A stretch of 64,000 nt of DNA, taken from positions 1-64,000 of the forward strand of contig NZ_JAIVKL010000005.1 in NCBI RefSeq assembly GCF_020524045.1. Direction: 5' to 3'. The position numbers and the translations under genes are program-made. The notes below the pieces were generated by a model. The model was not told where the DNA came from, ran no database searches, and saw only the letters and a program-made list of their open reading frames with translations. Positions within the stretch are counted from its first letter, which is position 1, and each line of letters begins with the position of its first letter. This document shows, one piece after another, positions 42,993 to 52,649 of this stretch. This stretch comes from Metabacillus litoralis (GTDB taxonomy: Bacteria > Bacillota > Bacilli > Bacillales > Bacillaceae).

Positions 42993-44096
42993 ATGGTTCA
43001 AAAACAAGCTATTCTAGAGAAAAACGACATTACAAACTATATAGATGTGTTAATGAATAACCTTTCACAAATAAAAGATAACACAGGGGAATTTTTATTG
43101 AATTTTGATGGTCTAGTTGTTGATGATAAGAGTTGGAATGTTTGGAACTGGCCTCAAGGTGTTGGCTTGTATGGAATCTTTAAATATTGGAAACTAACAA
43201 ACAGTCAAAAAGCTTTAGATATTATGACAGATTGGTTTAAAGCTAGATTTGAAGAAGGAGTTCCGCCAAAAAACGTAAACACAATGGCCCCGTTATTAAC
43301 GTTAGCATATTTATTTGAGGAAACGAAGGACCAGACATTTGTACCTTATTTAGAAAATTGGGCAGAGTGGGTCATGCATGATATGCCACGAACAAAAGAA
43401 GATGGTCTTCAACATATGACATATGGTCCAGAAAATAAAAATCAGCTTTGGGATGATACGTTGATGATGACAGTCTTACCTTTAGCTAAGATCGGGAGAC
43501 TGTTTCATAAACAAGAATATATTGAAGAAGCCAAAAAACAGTTTTTAATTCATATTAAGTATCTAAGTGATCGTAAAACAGGATTATGGTTTCATGGATG
43601 GACATTTGAAGAAAATCACAATTATGCAGAAGCATTATGGGGCAGAGGTAATTGTTGGATTACCATTGCTATTCCGGAATTCATTGAAATTCTTGATCTG
43701 AAAGAAGGAGATTTTCTAAGAGAATTCCTTATTGATACATTAAAAAGACAAATCGAAGCATTGGCTGAGCTTCAAGATGAAAGCGGATTATGGCATACAC
43801 TAATTACTGACAAAACATCTTATTTGGAGGCTTCTGCAACAGCGGGATTTGCATATGGTATTTTAAAATCCATTCATAAACGTTATATTGGGCAAGAATA
43901 TAGAGAAACTGCTTACAAAGCCATTCAGGGAATTGTAGACGAAATAAATGAAGAAGGAGCTCTGCAAAAAGTATCAGTAGGTACTGGTATGGGTGATACG
44001 TTAGATTTTTATAAGGAAATTAAAACGACAACAATGCCATATGGACAATCGTTAGCAGTTCTAAGTTTATCTGAGTTTTTACATGAGTTTATCTAA
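42993..44096 (+). CDS. yteR: GH105 unsaturated rhamnogalacturonyl hydrolase (YteR-like)
   Basis: 367 residues from the ATG at 42993, which follows AGGAGG; the frame is open earlier, to 42927, but without a site. Cytoplasmic, (alpha/alpha)6 barrel. Marks are NWPQGVGLYGIFKYW, NTMAPLL, the catalytic aspartate region LWDDTLMMTV (Asp154/155, equivalent to Asp143 of YteR), and LWGRGNCWITIAIPEF. It hydrates and splits the unsaturated uronate left at the end of lyase products. Rhamnogalacturonan is the classical substrate, but GH105 members also act on other unsaturated uronides. It opens the second polysaccharide region. Confidence 0.92.
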   Translation: MVQKQAILEKNDITNYIDVLMNNLSQIKDNTGEFLLNFDGLVVDDKSWNVWNWPQGVGLYGIFKYWKLTNSQKALDIMTDWFKARFEEGVPPKNVNTMAPLLTLAYLFEETKDQTFVPYLENWAEWVMHDMPRTKEDGLQHMTYGPENKNQLWDDTLMMTVLPLAKIGRLFHKQEYIEEAKKQFLIHIKYLSDRKTGLWFHGWTFEENHNYAEALWGRGNCWITIAIPEFIEILDLKEGDFLREFLIDTLKRQIEALAELQDESGLWHTLITDKTSYLEASATAGFAYGILKSIHKRYIGQEYRETAYKAIQGIVDEINEEGALQKVSVGTGMGDTLDFYKEIKTTTMPYGQSLAVLSLSEFLHEFI

Positions 44097-44246
44097 ATAT
44101 TCACTTATGCTTGTGTTTCATCTTTATAATAGATTTAGTTAGAAGTTCTAGCTAAGTCTAGTATAAAGATGTTCAGTTGAGGAATCATTTTGCCAGAACT
44201 CTTTGCTTATAATGATAAATTTTTTTGTTGAAAGAAGGGAAGTAGT

Positions 44247-45239
44247 TTGCTTACTAATACATATCATCTTTGGACAAAAATGGAGTATACATACCCTGTC
44301 AAAGGCCTTTTCATACCAAATGTTGTTACATATATTCACGATGAAGATGAGATAACAAGGCCAGCAATGATCGTCGTTCCTGGTGGGGGATATCAAATGG
44401 TATCTCCTTCTGAAGGAGAGCTTGTTGCTAAGAAATTTTATAACGAAGGCTACAATACTTTTGTCATCACATATACAACAAATTTATTAGCGCAAAATCC
44501 TTTAAAACTGCAACCTTTAAAGGACTTATCCAAAGCAGTTATGTTTCTTCGTAAAAATGCTGAAGTATTTAAAATCATTCCAAATAAGATAGCGATCTGT
44601 GGGTTTTCAGCAGGTGGACATTTAAGTGCTAGCCTTGCTGTTCACTATGATGCGAAGGAATTAAAAATCGGTGGTGAATATGAAAATATCAGTAATCGAC
44701 CAGATGCTGTAATTTTATCTTACCCTGTTATCTCATCTAATTCTTATGTGCATAAAGGTTCTTTTTCAGCATTACTAGGGGAAAATAGAACTAATGAGGA
44801 ATTGGAATACATGTCAGTAGAAAAACATGTGTCTCAAGATACACCTCCAACATTTCTTTGGCATACAGCTACAGATCAACCTGTACCAGTAGAAAATAGC
44901 TATTTATTTGCTAATGCATGTAAGGAACAAAGAGTCCCATTTGAACTTCATGTATTTGGTAATGGGGGGCATGGTTTGTCTTTAGCAAACGAAGATTGGG
45001 CTAGTGGGAATTATGAAGGCTTTTATACTATGGAGCAATATATAGAAACGATAGAGTTCTGTGTGAAAAATAACATTGAACTTCCACCTTCCTTAAAAAT
45101 GATAGGTGAATTTTCAAATGAAATGAGTTTGAAAGAAAGTATCATTCAAGGAATAAAGAATTTTCCACAGCGTCAACATGATAAAGGTATTGCTATTTGG
45201 CCTATTCTTGCTCATGAGTGGTTGAAGAAAGTACTTTAG
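44247..45239 (+). CDS. Alpha/beta-hydrolase, probable carbohydrate acetyl esterase
   Basis: 330 residues with a TTG start after GAAGGGAAG; an ATG at 44280 is the alternative. BD-FAE/acetyl-esterase fold: the oxyanion loop VVPGGGYQMVSPSEGE (with the typical GGGY), the nucleophile Ser121 in CGFSAGGHLSAS, and a late His in GNGGHGLSLA. No signal peptide, so it would deacetylate imported oligosaccharides. Its place behind a GH105 enzyme parallels rhamnogalacturonan acetyl esterases in pectin loci. Confidence 0.82.
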   Translation: MLTNTYHLWTKMEYTYPVKGLFIPNVVTYIHDEDEITRPAMIVVPGGGYQMVSPSEGELVAKKFYNEGYNTFVITYTTNLLAQNPLKLQPLKDLSKAVMFLRKNAEVFKIIPNKIAICGFSAGGHLSASLAVHYDAKELKIGGEYENISNRPDAVILSYPVISSNSYVHKGSFSALLGENRTNEELEYMSVEKHVSQDTPPTFLWHTATDQPVPVENSYLFANACKEQRVPFELHVFGNGGHGLSLANEDWASGNYEGFYTMEQYIETIEFCVKNNIELPPSLKMIGEFSNEMSLKESIIQGIKNFPQRQHDKGIAIWPILAHEWLKKVL

Positions 45240-45464
45240 TTTAGGAATTTTAAGTAAAAGGCTAGGTGCGTTATTTAATTTATATTAATGGAGTATTAGT
45301 TTTCAAATACCTCTTGAATCTTCATAATATGAGTAGCTTTAGTTCCTTTGATGGGATTAGAGCTTTTTTATTTTCTTTAGAAAGATTAACGAACTGAAGA
45401 TGTAAAAAAATTAATATATTTAGTCAATATAATAGTATAAAGAGTAACAAATTATATGAAATAA

Positions 45465-45491
45465 TGTAAACGCTAATATTTATATTATAAT
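45465..45491 (+). promoter_or_regulatory. Promoter region with overlapping cre box before the GH59 gene
   Basis: TGTAAACGCTAATA (45465-45478) matches 13 of 14 cre positions and overlaps where the -35 of a perfect TATAAT (45486-45491) would be. If transcription starts there the leader is about 250 bases long. The 510-base gap otherwise contains only the Shine-Dalgarno sequence listed next. Confidence 0.55.
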
Positions 45492-45638
45492 ACATCACTT
45501 CCAACATTCACCTTGCAATTTCTTCTTGAAATATTACTAGACAAATAACACTTCTATTTACAAAAAAATACAGATAGAGTAAACAAATAGTTAATTGCAT
45601 TCTAAGACCATAAACCTGTTGAGTTGGTTAATATATTT

Positions 45639-45651
45639 AAGGAGGTGAGGT
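45639..45651 (+). promoter_or_regulatory. Shine-Dalgarno sequence without a start codon in the GH59 leader
   Basis: AAGGAGGTGAGGT lies 99 bases before the GH59 ATG. The next ATG is 21 bases on and opens only an eight-codon frame. A proper GAGGGG site precedes the GH59 start separately. It resembles the extended site at 29402 and may stabilise the mRNA. Confidence 0.45.
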
Positions 45652-45749
45652 AATCATTAGATAAAAAAGAATCATGGCAACACTAGTTTTGCCCATTTAA
45701 GAAGTTGATTTAGCTAATTGAATAATCAAAGTGAGGGGATGATAAAATA

Positions 45750-48700
45750 ATGCTCAGAAAAAAGAAAATGAAGAAACTAATCGGTTCTGTAGCTATTACT
45801 ACCCTATTAGTGGGGTCAGTCATTACCGTGAGTCCGAATGAATCCAAAGCTGAAGTAATCACAAAAAATATTACAATTGATGGTCAAAATGTAGATGAAT
45901 ATAACAGGTTTAAAGGTTTTGGAACTGTTACAGCAAATAATACATCTCGGTTGATGTTAGATTATAAAGAAGAACACCCAGAGAAATATTGGGAAATTAT
46001 GAATTTATTATTTAATAAAGAAACAGGTGCTGGTTTAACACATGTGAAAGTAGAATTAGGTGCTGATGTGAATTCTTCTTCTGGAACAGAACCGGCAACA
46101 ATGCGTTATAGTGATGAGCCAGCGAATGTATTAAGAGGAGCTGGGTTCCAGTTTGCAGCAGATGCAAAATCAATTAATCCTGATATCACAACTGAGATTT
46201 TACGTTGGGGTGAACCCAGGTTTACTTGGACTGGTGCTGCGACCAATAATTATGAAAATAGATATCAATGGTACAAAAAGACAATGGACGCGGTAAAAGA
46301 TGAATATGGATTTAAATTAGATTACATTGGGATTTCCCAGAATGAAAGAGCGCAAAATAATGGTAAAAACGAACTTGATTGGCTTAAATATTTTACTACT
46401 TCTATTAAAGAAGAACCAAATTATGAAGCTGACTATAAAAATATTAAACTAGTTGCTTCTGATGGATACCGAGATACAAAAACTATAAGTAGGACTTTGC
46501 TTGATCATCCAGATTTAATGGATGAAATTGATGTTATTAGTTCTCATTATGGGCTCACTGGTTCTAATGAGCTTACTGAATTACAAAACAAATTAATAGA
46601 AGTAGGAAAGAAACCAAAAGAAGTTTGGGTATCAGAAGGCATAGCACCGATGATCAATGCACGTTATCGCGAAAATATGGAGCCGAATTATCAAGGACTT
46701 GGAGGTAAAGCAGGAATTATCGATGTTACCTCACGTATCATTTCAGTGTACTCATGGACAGGGGCAGCAAGCAATCCACTTAATGCTGTTTCATTTGATT
46801 TCCAGCCATCAGTTGCTGCTTTTTATGAAGGTTCAGCATACAATCCGAAGCATTTAATTAGTGCATTTGATCCATGGTCTGGTTTTTATGAAGTAGATGG
46901 TGGTTTGCAAGGTGTTCGTCATGTGATGAATTTTGTTGGATATGATGATCACACCACACCCGAAAATGAGCGTTGGATGTATGTAAAGGATGCAACTTTT
47001 AGTGATGGGAATTTCTTTGATGGTGGTGTTGATGTAGACACAAGTACTCATAACTACCTTACATTAAAAGATCCAGAAACAGATGACTATACAACTGTTT
47101 TTGCAAATAATACAAAGAATACTAGAAAATATAAAATAAATACTAAAAACTTAAATGGTAAAGAAAATGCACCAATCTATGTCTGGGAAACGCGTGGTGC
47201 AGATGAAGGACAAGCATATGATGCGAATTGGTTTAAAAACATTAATGTTATATCACCCCAAAATGGAGAATATGAAATTGAAGTGAAACCTTATTCAATT
47301 GTAACGATTTCTACATTAGATAAAGAGTCAGAAGTAGAAGGTTTTGAATATAAATCACAGCCAGTTGATTTGTCTGAAGACACAATTTTACCTTTACCTT
47401 ATAAAGATGATTTTGAATATAAACAATATCGTGTTGATGAAAAAGGTAGAGATTACGTTGAAAGAAGAGGAGGAACTCCCCGTTATACAACAGACCAAAT
47501 TGGTGCTTTTGAAGTTGTGAAAAAAGCGACTAAGCCTGTTTCTGATGACAGTGTAGTGCGTACAAATTTAACGATTCCAGATGCCAAAAAGCATGGGAAT
47601 ATGCTACAGCAGAAAATAAATCCTAATATTATCGGATCAGATTGGTCCGTTTGGGGTGGAAAAGACGGTTCAGAATCTTCTAGTAATCCAAATACAACAC
47701 TTGGTGATCATCGTTGGGTGAATTATAAGGTTTCTTATGACTTTTTATTAGATACTCATACTCCTGAAGTAGAAGGAAGAAGCAATTATGCTTTAATTGG
47801 AGTACGACAAATGAAAGCCGGTGGTGTAGATTCACATGCACCATATAATGCTCGAGTGTATTCAGATGGCAAGTACGAAATTCTTAAATTAGGTAATGTT
47901 GTAAAGAGTGGAGAAATTGAACAATTCGATAACGAGATTTGGCATAATTTAGCTCTTGAAGCAAAGGAAAATGTGTTCACACTTTACCTTGATGGAAAAG
48001 AAATTGATCAATATACTGATGAGGATTCAACAGTAATGGCTGGAAGAATTGTTCTCGGATCTGGATACTATGAAACTCTTATCGATAATTTACGTGTAGA
48101 TCCAATTAAGGGATATACCTATGAATCAGAGAAGATAGATAGTGCACAGGGAAATCTATATAAAACCGAGGAAGAAGCTCTAAATAATACTAACTTGTTA
48201 AATCCAATTAGCTATATTGGTAAATGGAATTATACACAAGCTGGTTATGCACACTTTAACCGCACACAAATGACCGCAGCAACAGATGTCCCTGTTTGGA
48301 ATGGAGTGACGGTAGCTCATAATGATTCAACAACAACGCAAGGAACATTAAATAAAATATTTTATTCGGGCAACTGGTCTTCCAATAGTTCAAATGCTTG
48401 GAGCTCAGTGGGTGGTTCTTTCGAGATCAAATTTAAGGGAACTGAAATTAGGCTGTTCGGTGTTACAAATCCTTCAAATGGCATAGGCGATGTATATTTA
48501 GATGGAAAATTAGTCGGTGAAGCGAATTACCTTAATAACAGTCAAATAAATCAAATGGTATGGTCCTCAAAAAATCTTGAAGATAAAGAACATACATTAA
48601 AAGTTGTAGCAAAAGAAAAGTATATCAGCTTTAGTAAAGCAGAAATTGAAACAACTGATCCTATTTTAGCTGTTGAAAAATTAGGTCCTAATGAGATTGT

Positions 48701-49544
48701 TAAAATTTCTGATGAGTCGCTCATCGGAAACGAAGAAAATACCGTTTACGCTTTTAGAAAAAATACTTCTTGGGGATCAAACAATACAAATGCCTGGGCT
48801 AATTTTAATGATGATCCATATCTTTTCATAAACTTTACTGGTTCAGGTATAGATTATCTAGCTGGTAATGAAGAAAAAACACTCTATAATTTCGAGCTTG
48901 ATGGAGTTGATATGGGGAATTTTGGTGTAGATTCAAGTACAGGCGTAAGATATTCAGTAAGAGGTCTTGAAGAAAAACCACACACCCTTAAAGTGTCACT
49001 AAAAGATAATGAAAAGCTAGAAACATTCATGGATTATCGTGGAGTAAATATCTATAGTAAACCTAATACAGATAATCCTAGTAGTAGTATGATTTTTGGA
49101 TTTGAAGGATCAGGATTCAACTTATTTGGTGCTACTCCTGATGCCTTAATTGATGTGTATGTTGATGACCAATTAGTTGATGAGGATTTTAGGATATATG
49201 CTAAAGGTGATAGACAAACCTCTTATCATATTCGAGGATTTAAAGATAAAAAACATACAGCTAAAGTTGTGATTAAAGGTGGAACATTTGTTTTAGACGG
49301 TATTGATGTGATTAATGGAAAAAACAAAGTAGAAGTAAATAAAGAAACTTTGCAAAAGTTATACGATGAGCATGAACAGAAAAATCATAAAACCTATACA
49401 AAGGAAAGCTGGAAAAACTTCCATAAAGCACTCATGAAAGCAAAATCTGTACTGAAGAACCCACAGTCTACTACAGATAAAGTAGTTGCTGCAAGAGTTT
49501 CTCTACAGGATGCCGTCGAAGGTTTAGTTGAAAAAAATGAGTAA
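45750..49544 (+). CDS. Secreted multidomain GH59-family protein (galactocerebrosidase/beta-galactosidase-like)
   Basis: 1264 residues with a signal peptide (1 to about 34, ends SKA). The catalytic domain (about 36-400) is GH59-like: RFKGFGTVTANNTSRLMLDY, LTHVKVELGADVNSSSGTEP, proposed acid/base Glu199 in GISQNERAQNN and nucleophile Glu296 in VWVSEGIA. A beta domain and a lectin/concanavalin-like module (about 530-790) follow. Then come three related beta-sandwich modules (about 865-975, 980-1105, 1110-1195) sharing an aspartate-glycine turn and a HTxKV strand, and a FIVAR-like three-helix end (about 1200-1264). No LPXTG motif, so probably released. Likely removes beta-galactose from a polymer outside the cell. 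Confidence 0.82.
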   Translation: MLRKKKMKKLIGSVAITTLLVGSVITVSPNESKAEVITKNITIDGQNVDEYNRFKGFGTVTANNTSRLMLDYKEEHPEKYWEIMNLLFNKETGAGLTHVKVELGADVNSSSGTEPATMRYSDEPANVLRGAGFQFAADAKSINPDITTEILRWGEPRFTWTGAATNNYENRYQWYKKTMDAVKDEYGFKLDYIGISQNERAQNNGKNELDWLKYFTTSIKEEPNYEADYKNIKLVASDGYRDTKTISRTLLDHPDLMDEIDVISSHYGLTGSNELTELQNKLIEVGKKPKEVWVSEGIAPMINARYRENMEPNYQGLGGKAGIIDVTSRIISVYSWTGAASNPLNAVSFDFQPSVAAFYEGSAYNPKHLISAFDPWSGFYEVDGGLQGVRHVMNFVGYDDHTTPENERWMYVKDATFSDGNFFDGGVDVDTSTHNYLTLKDPETDDYTTVFANNTKNTRKYKINTKNLNGKENAPIYVWETRGADEGQAYDANWFKNINVISPQNGEYEIEVKPYSIVTISTLDKESEVEGFEYKSQPVDLSEDTILPLPYKDDFEYKQYRVDEKGRDYVERRGGTPRYTTDQIGAFEVVKKATKPVSDDSVVRTNLTIPDAKKHGNMLQQKINPNIIGSDWSVWGGKDGSESSSNPNTTLGDHRWVNYKVSYDFLLDTHTPEVEGRSNYALIGVRQMKAGGVDSHAPYNARVYSDGKYEILKLGNVVKSGEIEQFDNEIWHNLALEAKENVFTLYLDGKEIDQYTDEDSTVMAGRIVLGSGYYETLIDNLRVDPIKGYTYESEKIDSAQGNLYKTEEEALNNTNLLNPISYIGKWNYTQAGYAHFNRTQMTAATDVPVWNGVTVAHNDSTTTQGTLNKIFYSGNWSSNSSNAWSSVGGSFEIKFKGTEIRLFGVTNPSNGIGDVYLDGKLVGEANYLNNSQINQMVWSSKNLEDKEHTLKVVAKEKYISFSKAEIETTDPILAVEKLGPNEIVKISDESLIGNEENTVYAFRKNTSWGSNNTNAWANFNDDPYLFINFTGSGIDYLAGNEEKTLYNFELDGVDMGNFGVDSSTGVRYSVRGLEEKPHTLKVSLKDNEKLETFMDYRGVNIYSKPNTDNPSSSMIFGFEGSGFNLFGATPDALIDVYVDDQLVDEDFRIYAKGDRQTSYHIRGFKDKKHTAKVVIKGGTFVLDGIDVINGKNKVEVNKETLQKLYDEHEQKNHKTYTKESWKNFHKALMKAKSVLKNPQSTTDKVVAARVSLQDAVEGLVEKNE

Positions 49545-49604
49545 GAAGTTCTAACTTTGAGATTTCAGATTCTTCTCTATTAGAAGTAAAATATAAATAA
49601 TGTT

Positions 49605-49650
49605 AAAGAGGCTGTCTCATTAGGTCTTTACCTTATGAGACAGTCTCTTT
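49605..49650 (+). terminator. Terminator after the GH59 gene
   Basis: Arms of about 16 bases (49605-49620 and 49635-49650, one mismatch) around a 14-base loop; the right arm ends in TCTCTTT and a T-rich tail follows. Confidence 0.75.
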
Positions 49651-49724
49651 GTTTAGAGATAAAATCCATTGCTACTTAGACAATGGATAGTAGACAATTA
49701 AGATAAAATTAATTCTGGAGGGGT

Positions 49725-50375
49725 ATGATGAAAAAAGTTATTGCACTACTAGGTGATTATTATCATCAAGAAGTTAACATTTCTCCTGCTCTTAATCATG
49801 TTTTAATAAAGTTAAAAAATGAAGGTGAGCAAATGGAAATTGAATATATAAATACAGAACAATTACCTGAAAAGCTACAAGAACACCCTGATATTGTAGT
49901 GCTATACAAAGCAAATAGACTAAATCCAACTGATGAAAAGCCAAGATACTGGATGTGTGAAAAACTTGAAGAGAAAATTTGTCAATATGTTCAGCAAGGT
50001 GGTAGTTGGTTTGTTTGGCATTCTGGATTATCTTCCTATGAACATTTAGCGAAATATAATGAAATGGTTCGGGGTAAATTTGATTGTCATCCGAGTGAAC
50101 ACCAGCTTGTTAGTTATCAACCAACAGGAAAAGTCACAACAATAAGAAACCAATTTAGGATTGTGGATGAACATTATTTTGTGACGTGTGATGAAAGCAA
50201 CACAGATGTGTTTCTTAGAGCTGTTTCAGTTAAAGGCAATACTGTTGCAGGCTGAACTCATGCTTATGGAATGGGAAGAGTTGTTTGTTTAACACCTGCA
50301 CATAACAAAGAAGCATTGGTTTCCAACGAAATGGTCGACTTATTGGAGAAATCTCTAAAACTATCTTACTTATGA
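49725..50375 (+). pseudogene. ThuA-like gene interrupted by one in-frame TGA
   Basis: The frame reads 176 residues to a TGA at 50253-50255, then continues without a break for 39 more codons to the TGA at 50373. The second part (THAYGMGRVVCLTPAHNKEAL) is the normal end of ThuA-like proteins, where the preceding residue is usually Trp (GW-x-H-x-YG). A single TGG-to-TGA change therefore explains the stop. The first part has the class I glutamine-amidotransferase-like fold of the family (LLGDYYHQ, GGSWFVWHSGLSSY). ThuA-like proteins are linked to sugar catabolism. It is a recent pseudogene, a sequencing error or a low-level readthrough product. Confidence 0.8.
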
Positions 50376-50532
50376 TTCCGAGGAGGATCTTGGGTTTTAC
50401 TTCATTTTATTAACTTTGAAAAAATCATAAAGTAAAAATTTTTCTAAAAGTAGTAAAAATAGTGATATTTATGTAAAAACATACAAATTATGATTAAGTT
50501 AATAGCTGCTACAACAAATGGAGGGGAACATT

Positions 50533-51156
50533 TTGGAATCAGCAGGTTGGACTTCAGGGATATTGCGAATATGTGATTGGATTAGCAAATTTGCCTATCT
50601 TAATCTACTATGGATGTTTTTTACACTAATAGGTTTCATCTTTTTTGGAATCGCTCCATCAACTGTAGCTTTATTTTCGATTGTACGTAAATGGATTATG
50701 GGAGAGCATAGCATTTCAATTTTTTCCACATTTTGGGATGTTTATAAAACTGAGTTTAAAAAGGCAAATTTACTGTTTGGTACATTGGTAGGTATCATAG
50801 GTTTCATGTATATTGATTTGGTGTTAATTAATTCTATGCAAGGAATACTTCACTACATTTTTTTAACTTGCTTTGTTATTATGACTTTTATATTTTCTAT
50901 TGTCCTTATCTATATTTTTCCGGTGTATGTACATCTTGAAGGGTCCATCCTTCAATACTATAAATCAGCCATTCTACTAGGTACCTCATTTCCATTTCGT
51001 ACCTTCACAATGATTCTTGCGGTGGGAACAGGTATATTAATAAGTTTGATCTTCCCAGGAGTCGCGTTATTATTCTTCGGGAGTGGCGTAGCTTTTGTTT
51101 TAATGTACCTTTCATACTCAATCTTTGTAAGTATGAATTTAAGCACAAATTCATAG
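50533..51156 (+). CDS. YesL-like DUF624 membrane protein
   Basis: About 207 residues using the TTG at 50533, six bases after GAGGGG; an in-frame ATG at 50518 overlaps that site and is less likely. The N terminus SAGWTSGILRICDWISKFAYLNLLW and the motif APSTVALFSIVRKWIMGE are typical of YesL, followed by further membrane segments (about five or six in total). Function unknown. As with the paralogue at 15089, it sits beside a sugar ABC transporter and within reach of a YesM/YesN pair. Confidence 0.85.
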   Translation: MESAGWTSGILRICDWISKFAYLNLLWMFFTLIGFIFFGIAPSTVALFSIVRKWIMGEHSISIFSTFWDVYKTEFKKANLLFGTLVGIIGFMYIDLVLINSMQGILHYIFLTCFVIMTFIFSIVLIYIFPVYVHLEGSILQYYKSAILLGTSFPFRTFTMILAVGTGILISLIFPGVALLFFGSGVAFVLMYLSYSIFVSMNLSTNS

Positions 51157-51289
51157 ATCGTTAATCTTTAGACACCATATATCTGCCATGTTACACAAAG
51201 CAAATATAACGGTGTTATTTTTGTTATTCATAAAAAATTGATAGATGAAACAGGTGATCTTTTGTTTGTGGATTCTTGTTTTTTCTTAA

Positions 51290-51442
51290 GAAAAACTTTG
51301 TTGCTTTTAGTCAGATGAAGAAAACGGCACTGTATAAAGTCTAATGGCATCTTTTCTTCTTAGAATAGTACTTATATATGATAAAAACATTGATACTAAC
51401 GGGTGATTAAGTTAAATAGCAACAATCCTTCAGAAAAGAGCC
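51290..51442. mobile_element. MITE-like element with perfect 8-bp target duplication (reverse orientation)
   Basis: Element ends GAAAAACTTTGTTGC (left end shortened) and ...CAGAAAAGAGCC; identical flanks TTTCTTAA at 51282-51289 and 51443-51450. The interior carries CACTGTATAAAGTCTAATGG and GCATCTTTTCTTCTTAGAA, shared with the other copies. It lies between the yesL-like and permease genes and fills much of that 393-base gap. Confidence 0.82.
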
Positions 51443-51549
51443 TTTCTTAAAAGAAGTAAAAATTATTGCAATTTCTATCAAAATACTGTTAAGTATCGAA
51501 ACAGTTCTTTTTTTATAATGAAGATATATTAAAAGAGAGGTGAGACCAG

Positions 51550-52488
51550 ATGAGTTCGAAGACTGAAGTATCCACATCCTCAAAATTGAAGATAAGAAGA
51601 AACAAAGTTAAGACAGAAAGAAGTGAAAATCTAGCAGGGTTTTTATTTGTATCTCCAATGCTTATTGGAGTTTCTGTATTAGTGCTACTGCCGATTTTTG
51701 CTACATTTATTTTAAGTTTTTCAGATTGGAAGTTCATTCAAGGAATTGATCAATTAAGATGGGTTGGATTTAGTAATTTTAAAGATTTAATTGAAGATAA
51801 GGTATTTTTAAAATCCTTATTAAATAATGGAATCTTCTTATTTACAGTACCAATCTGTATGGCATTTTCATTGTTTTTAGCTGTGGTTATTGATAAAAGC
51901 GTTTACATGAAAAGCTACTTCAAAGTTGCATTTTTTATGCCTTATATATCAAGTGTTGTTGCAATAGCGGTTGTTTGGCAAGTATTATTCCATCCTTCTT
52001 CAGGTCCTATTAATCAAACATTAATGTCATTAGGTATTGAGAATCCACCATTATGGATTGCTGATCCGAATTTTGCGTTGATATCTGTTATGTTAATTCA
52101 AATATGGATTTCGGTTGGCTTTAATTTAATTATCTATATTGCTGGTCTTCAATCGATTCCAAAAGAATTATATGAAGCAGCTGATATGGATGGAGCGAAT
52201 TCATGGGTAAAGTTTCGTCATATTACCTTCCCAATGGTTTCTCCAACTTCATTTTTCTTACTAATCACAGGAATTATTTCGACGTTTAAGGTATTCGATT
52301 TAATTGCAGTTTTAACAAAAGGTGGACCTTTGCATTCAACTAGCATGCTTGTATGGCATCTATATGATACGGCATTCGTTAATTTAGATATTGGATATTC
52401 ATCTGCAATGGCTGTTATCTTATTCTTTATTGTCTTCTTAATTACAATATTACAATGGGTTGGACAAAAAAGATGGGTTAATTATTAA
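51550..52488 (+). CDS. Sugar ABC transporter permease, MalF/UgpA type (CUT1)
   Basis: 312 residues with six predicted membrane segments. The N terminus (NLAGFLFVSPMLIGVSVLVLLP) and the EAA loop YEAADMDGANSWVKFRHITFP (about 213-233) are typical. AGAGGTGAG precedes the ATG. The stop codon lies within the 8-base duplication of a MITE. No ATPase gene is nearby, so a shared MsmX-type ATPase is presumed. Substrate is unknown, but flanking GH88, GH105 and GH59 genes suggest uronate-containing oligosaccharides. Confidence 0.92.
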   Translation: MSSKTEVSTSSKLKIRRNKVKTERSENLAGFLFVSPMLIGVSVLVLLPIFATFILSFSDWKFIQGIDQLRWVGFSNFKDLIEDKVFLKSLLNNGIFLFTVPICMAFSLFLAVVIDKSVYMKSYFKVAFFMPYISSVVAIAVVWQVLFHPSSGPINQTLMSLGIENPPLWIADPNFALISVMLIQIWISVGFNLIIYIAGLQSIPKELYEAADMDGANSWVKFRHITFPMVSPTSFFLLITGIISTFKVFDLIAVLTKGGPLHSTSMLVWHLYDTAFVNLDIGYSSAMAVILFFIVFLITILQWVGQKRWVNY

Positions 52489-52649
52489 GGCTCTTTTCAA
52501 AATGATTGTTGCTATGTAACTAAAACATGGAGTGAAAACATTGTTGTTTCACTATAAGGGTTTCATTTTATGAAGAAAAGATGCCACTAGACTTAATACA
52601 GTGATGTTTGCTTCGAGTATTTAAAAGCAACAAACTTTCGAAAACAGCC
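52489..52649. mobile_element. Best-preserved MITE-like copy, between the two permease genes
   Basis: 161 bases. Ends GGCTCTTTTC (52489) and GAAAACAGCC (52649) are inverted repeats that extend inward (ATTGTTGCT against AGCAACAAA). Identical 8-base flanks ATTATTAA (52481-52488 and 52650-52657) are a perfect target duplication, and the left copy contains the TAA stop of the preceding gene. No coding capacity. Ends and 8-base duplication resemble the ISL3 family, but that assignment is tentative. Confidence 0.88.

Noticed and set aside
50253-50255. Selenocysteine readthrough of the ThuA TGA
   Set aside because: The family has Trp there, no SECIS-like hairpin was seen directly after, and no selenocysteine genes are visible.
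51897-51910. cre-like GCGTTTACA inside the first MalF-type permease gene
   Set aside because: Matches 13 of 14 positions but encodes a normal part of the protein about 350 bases into the gene; likely chance.
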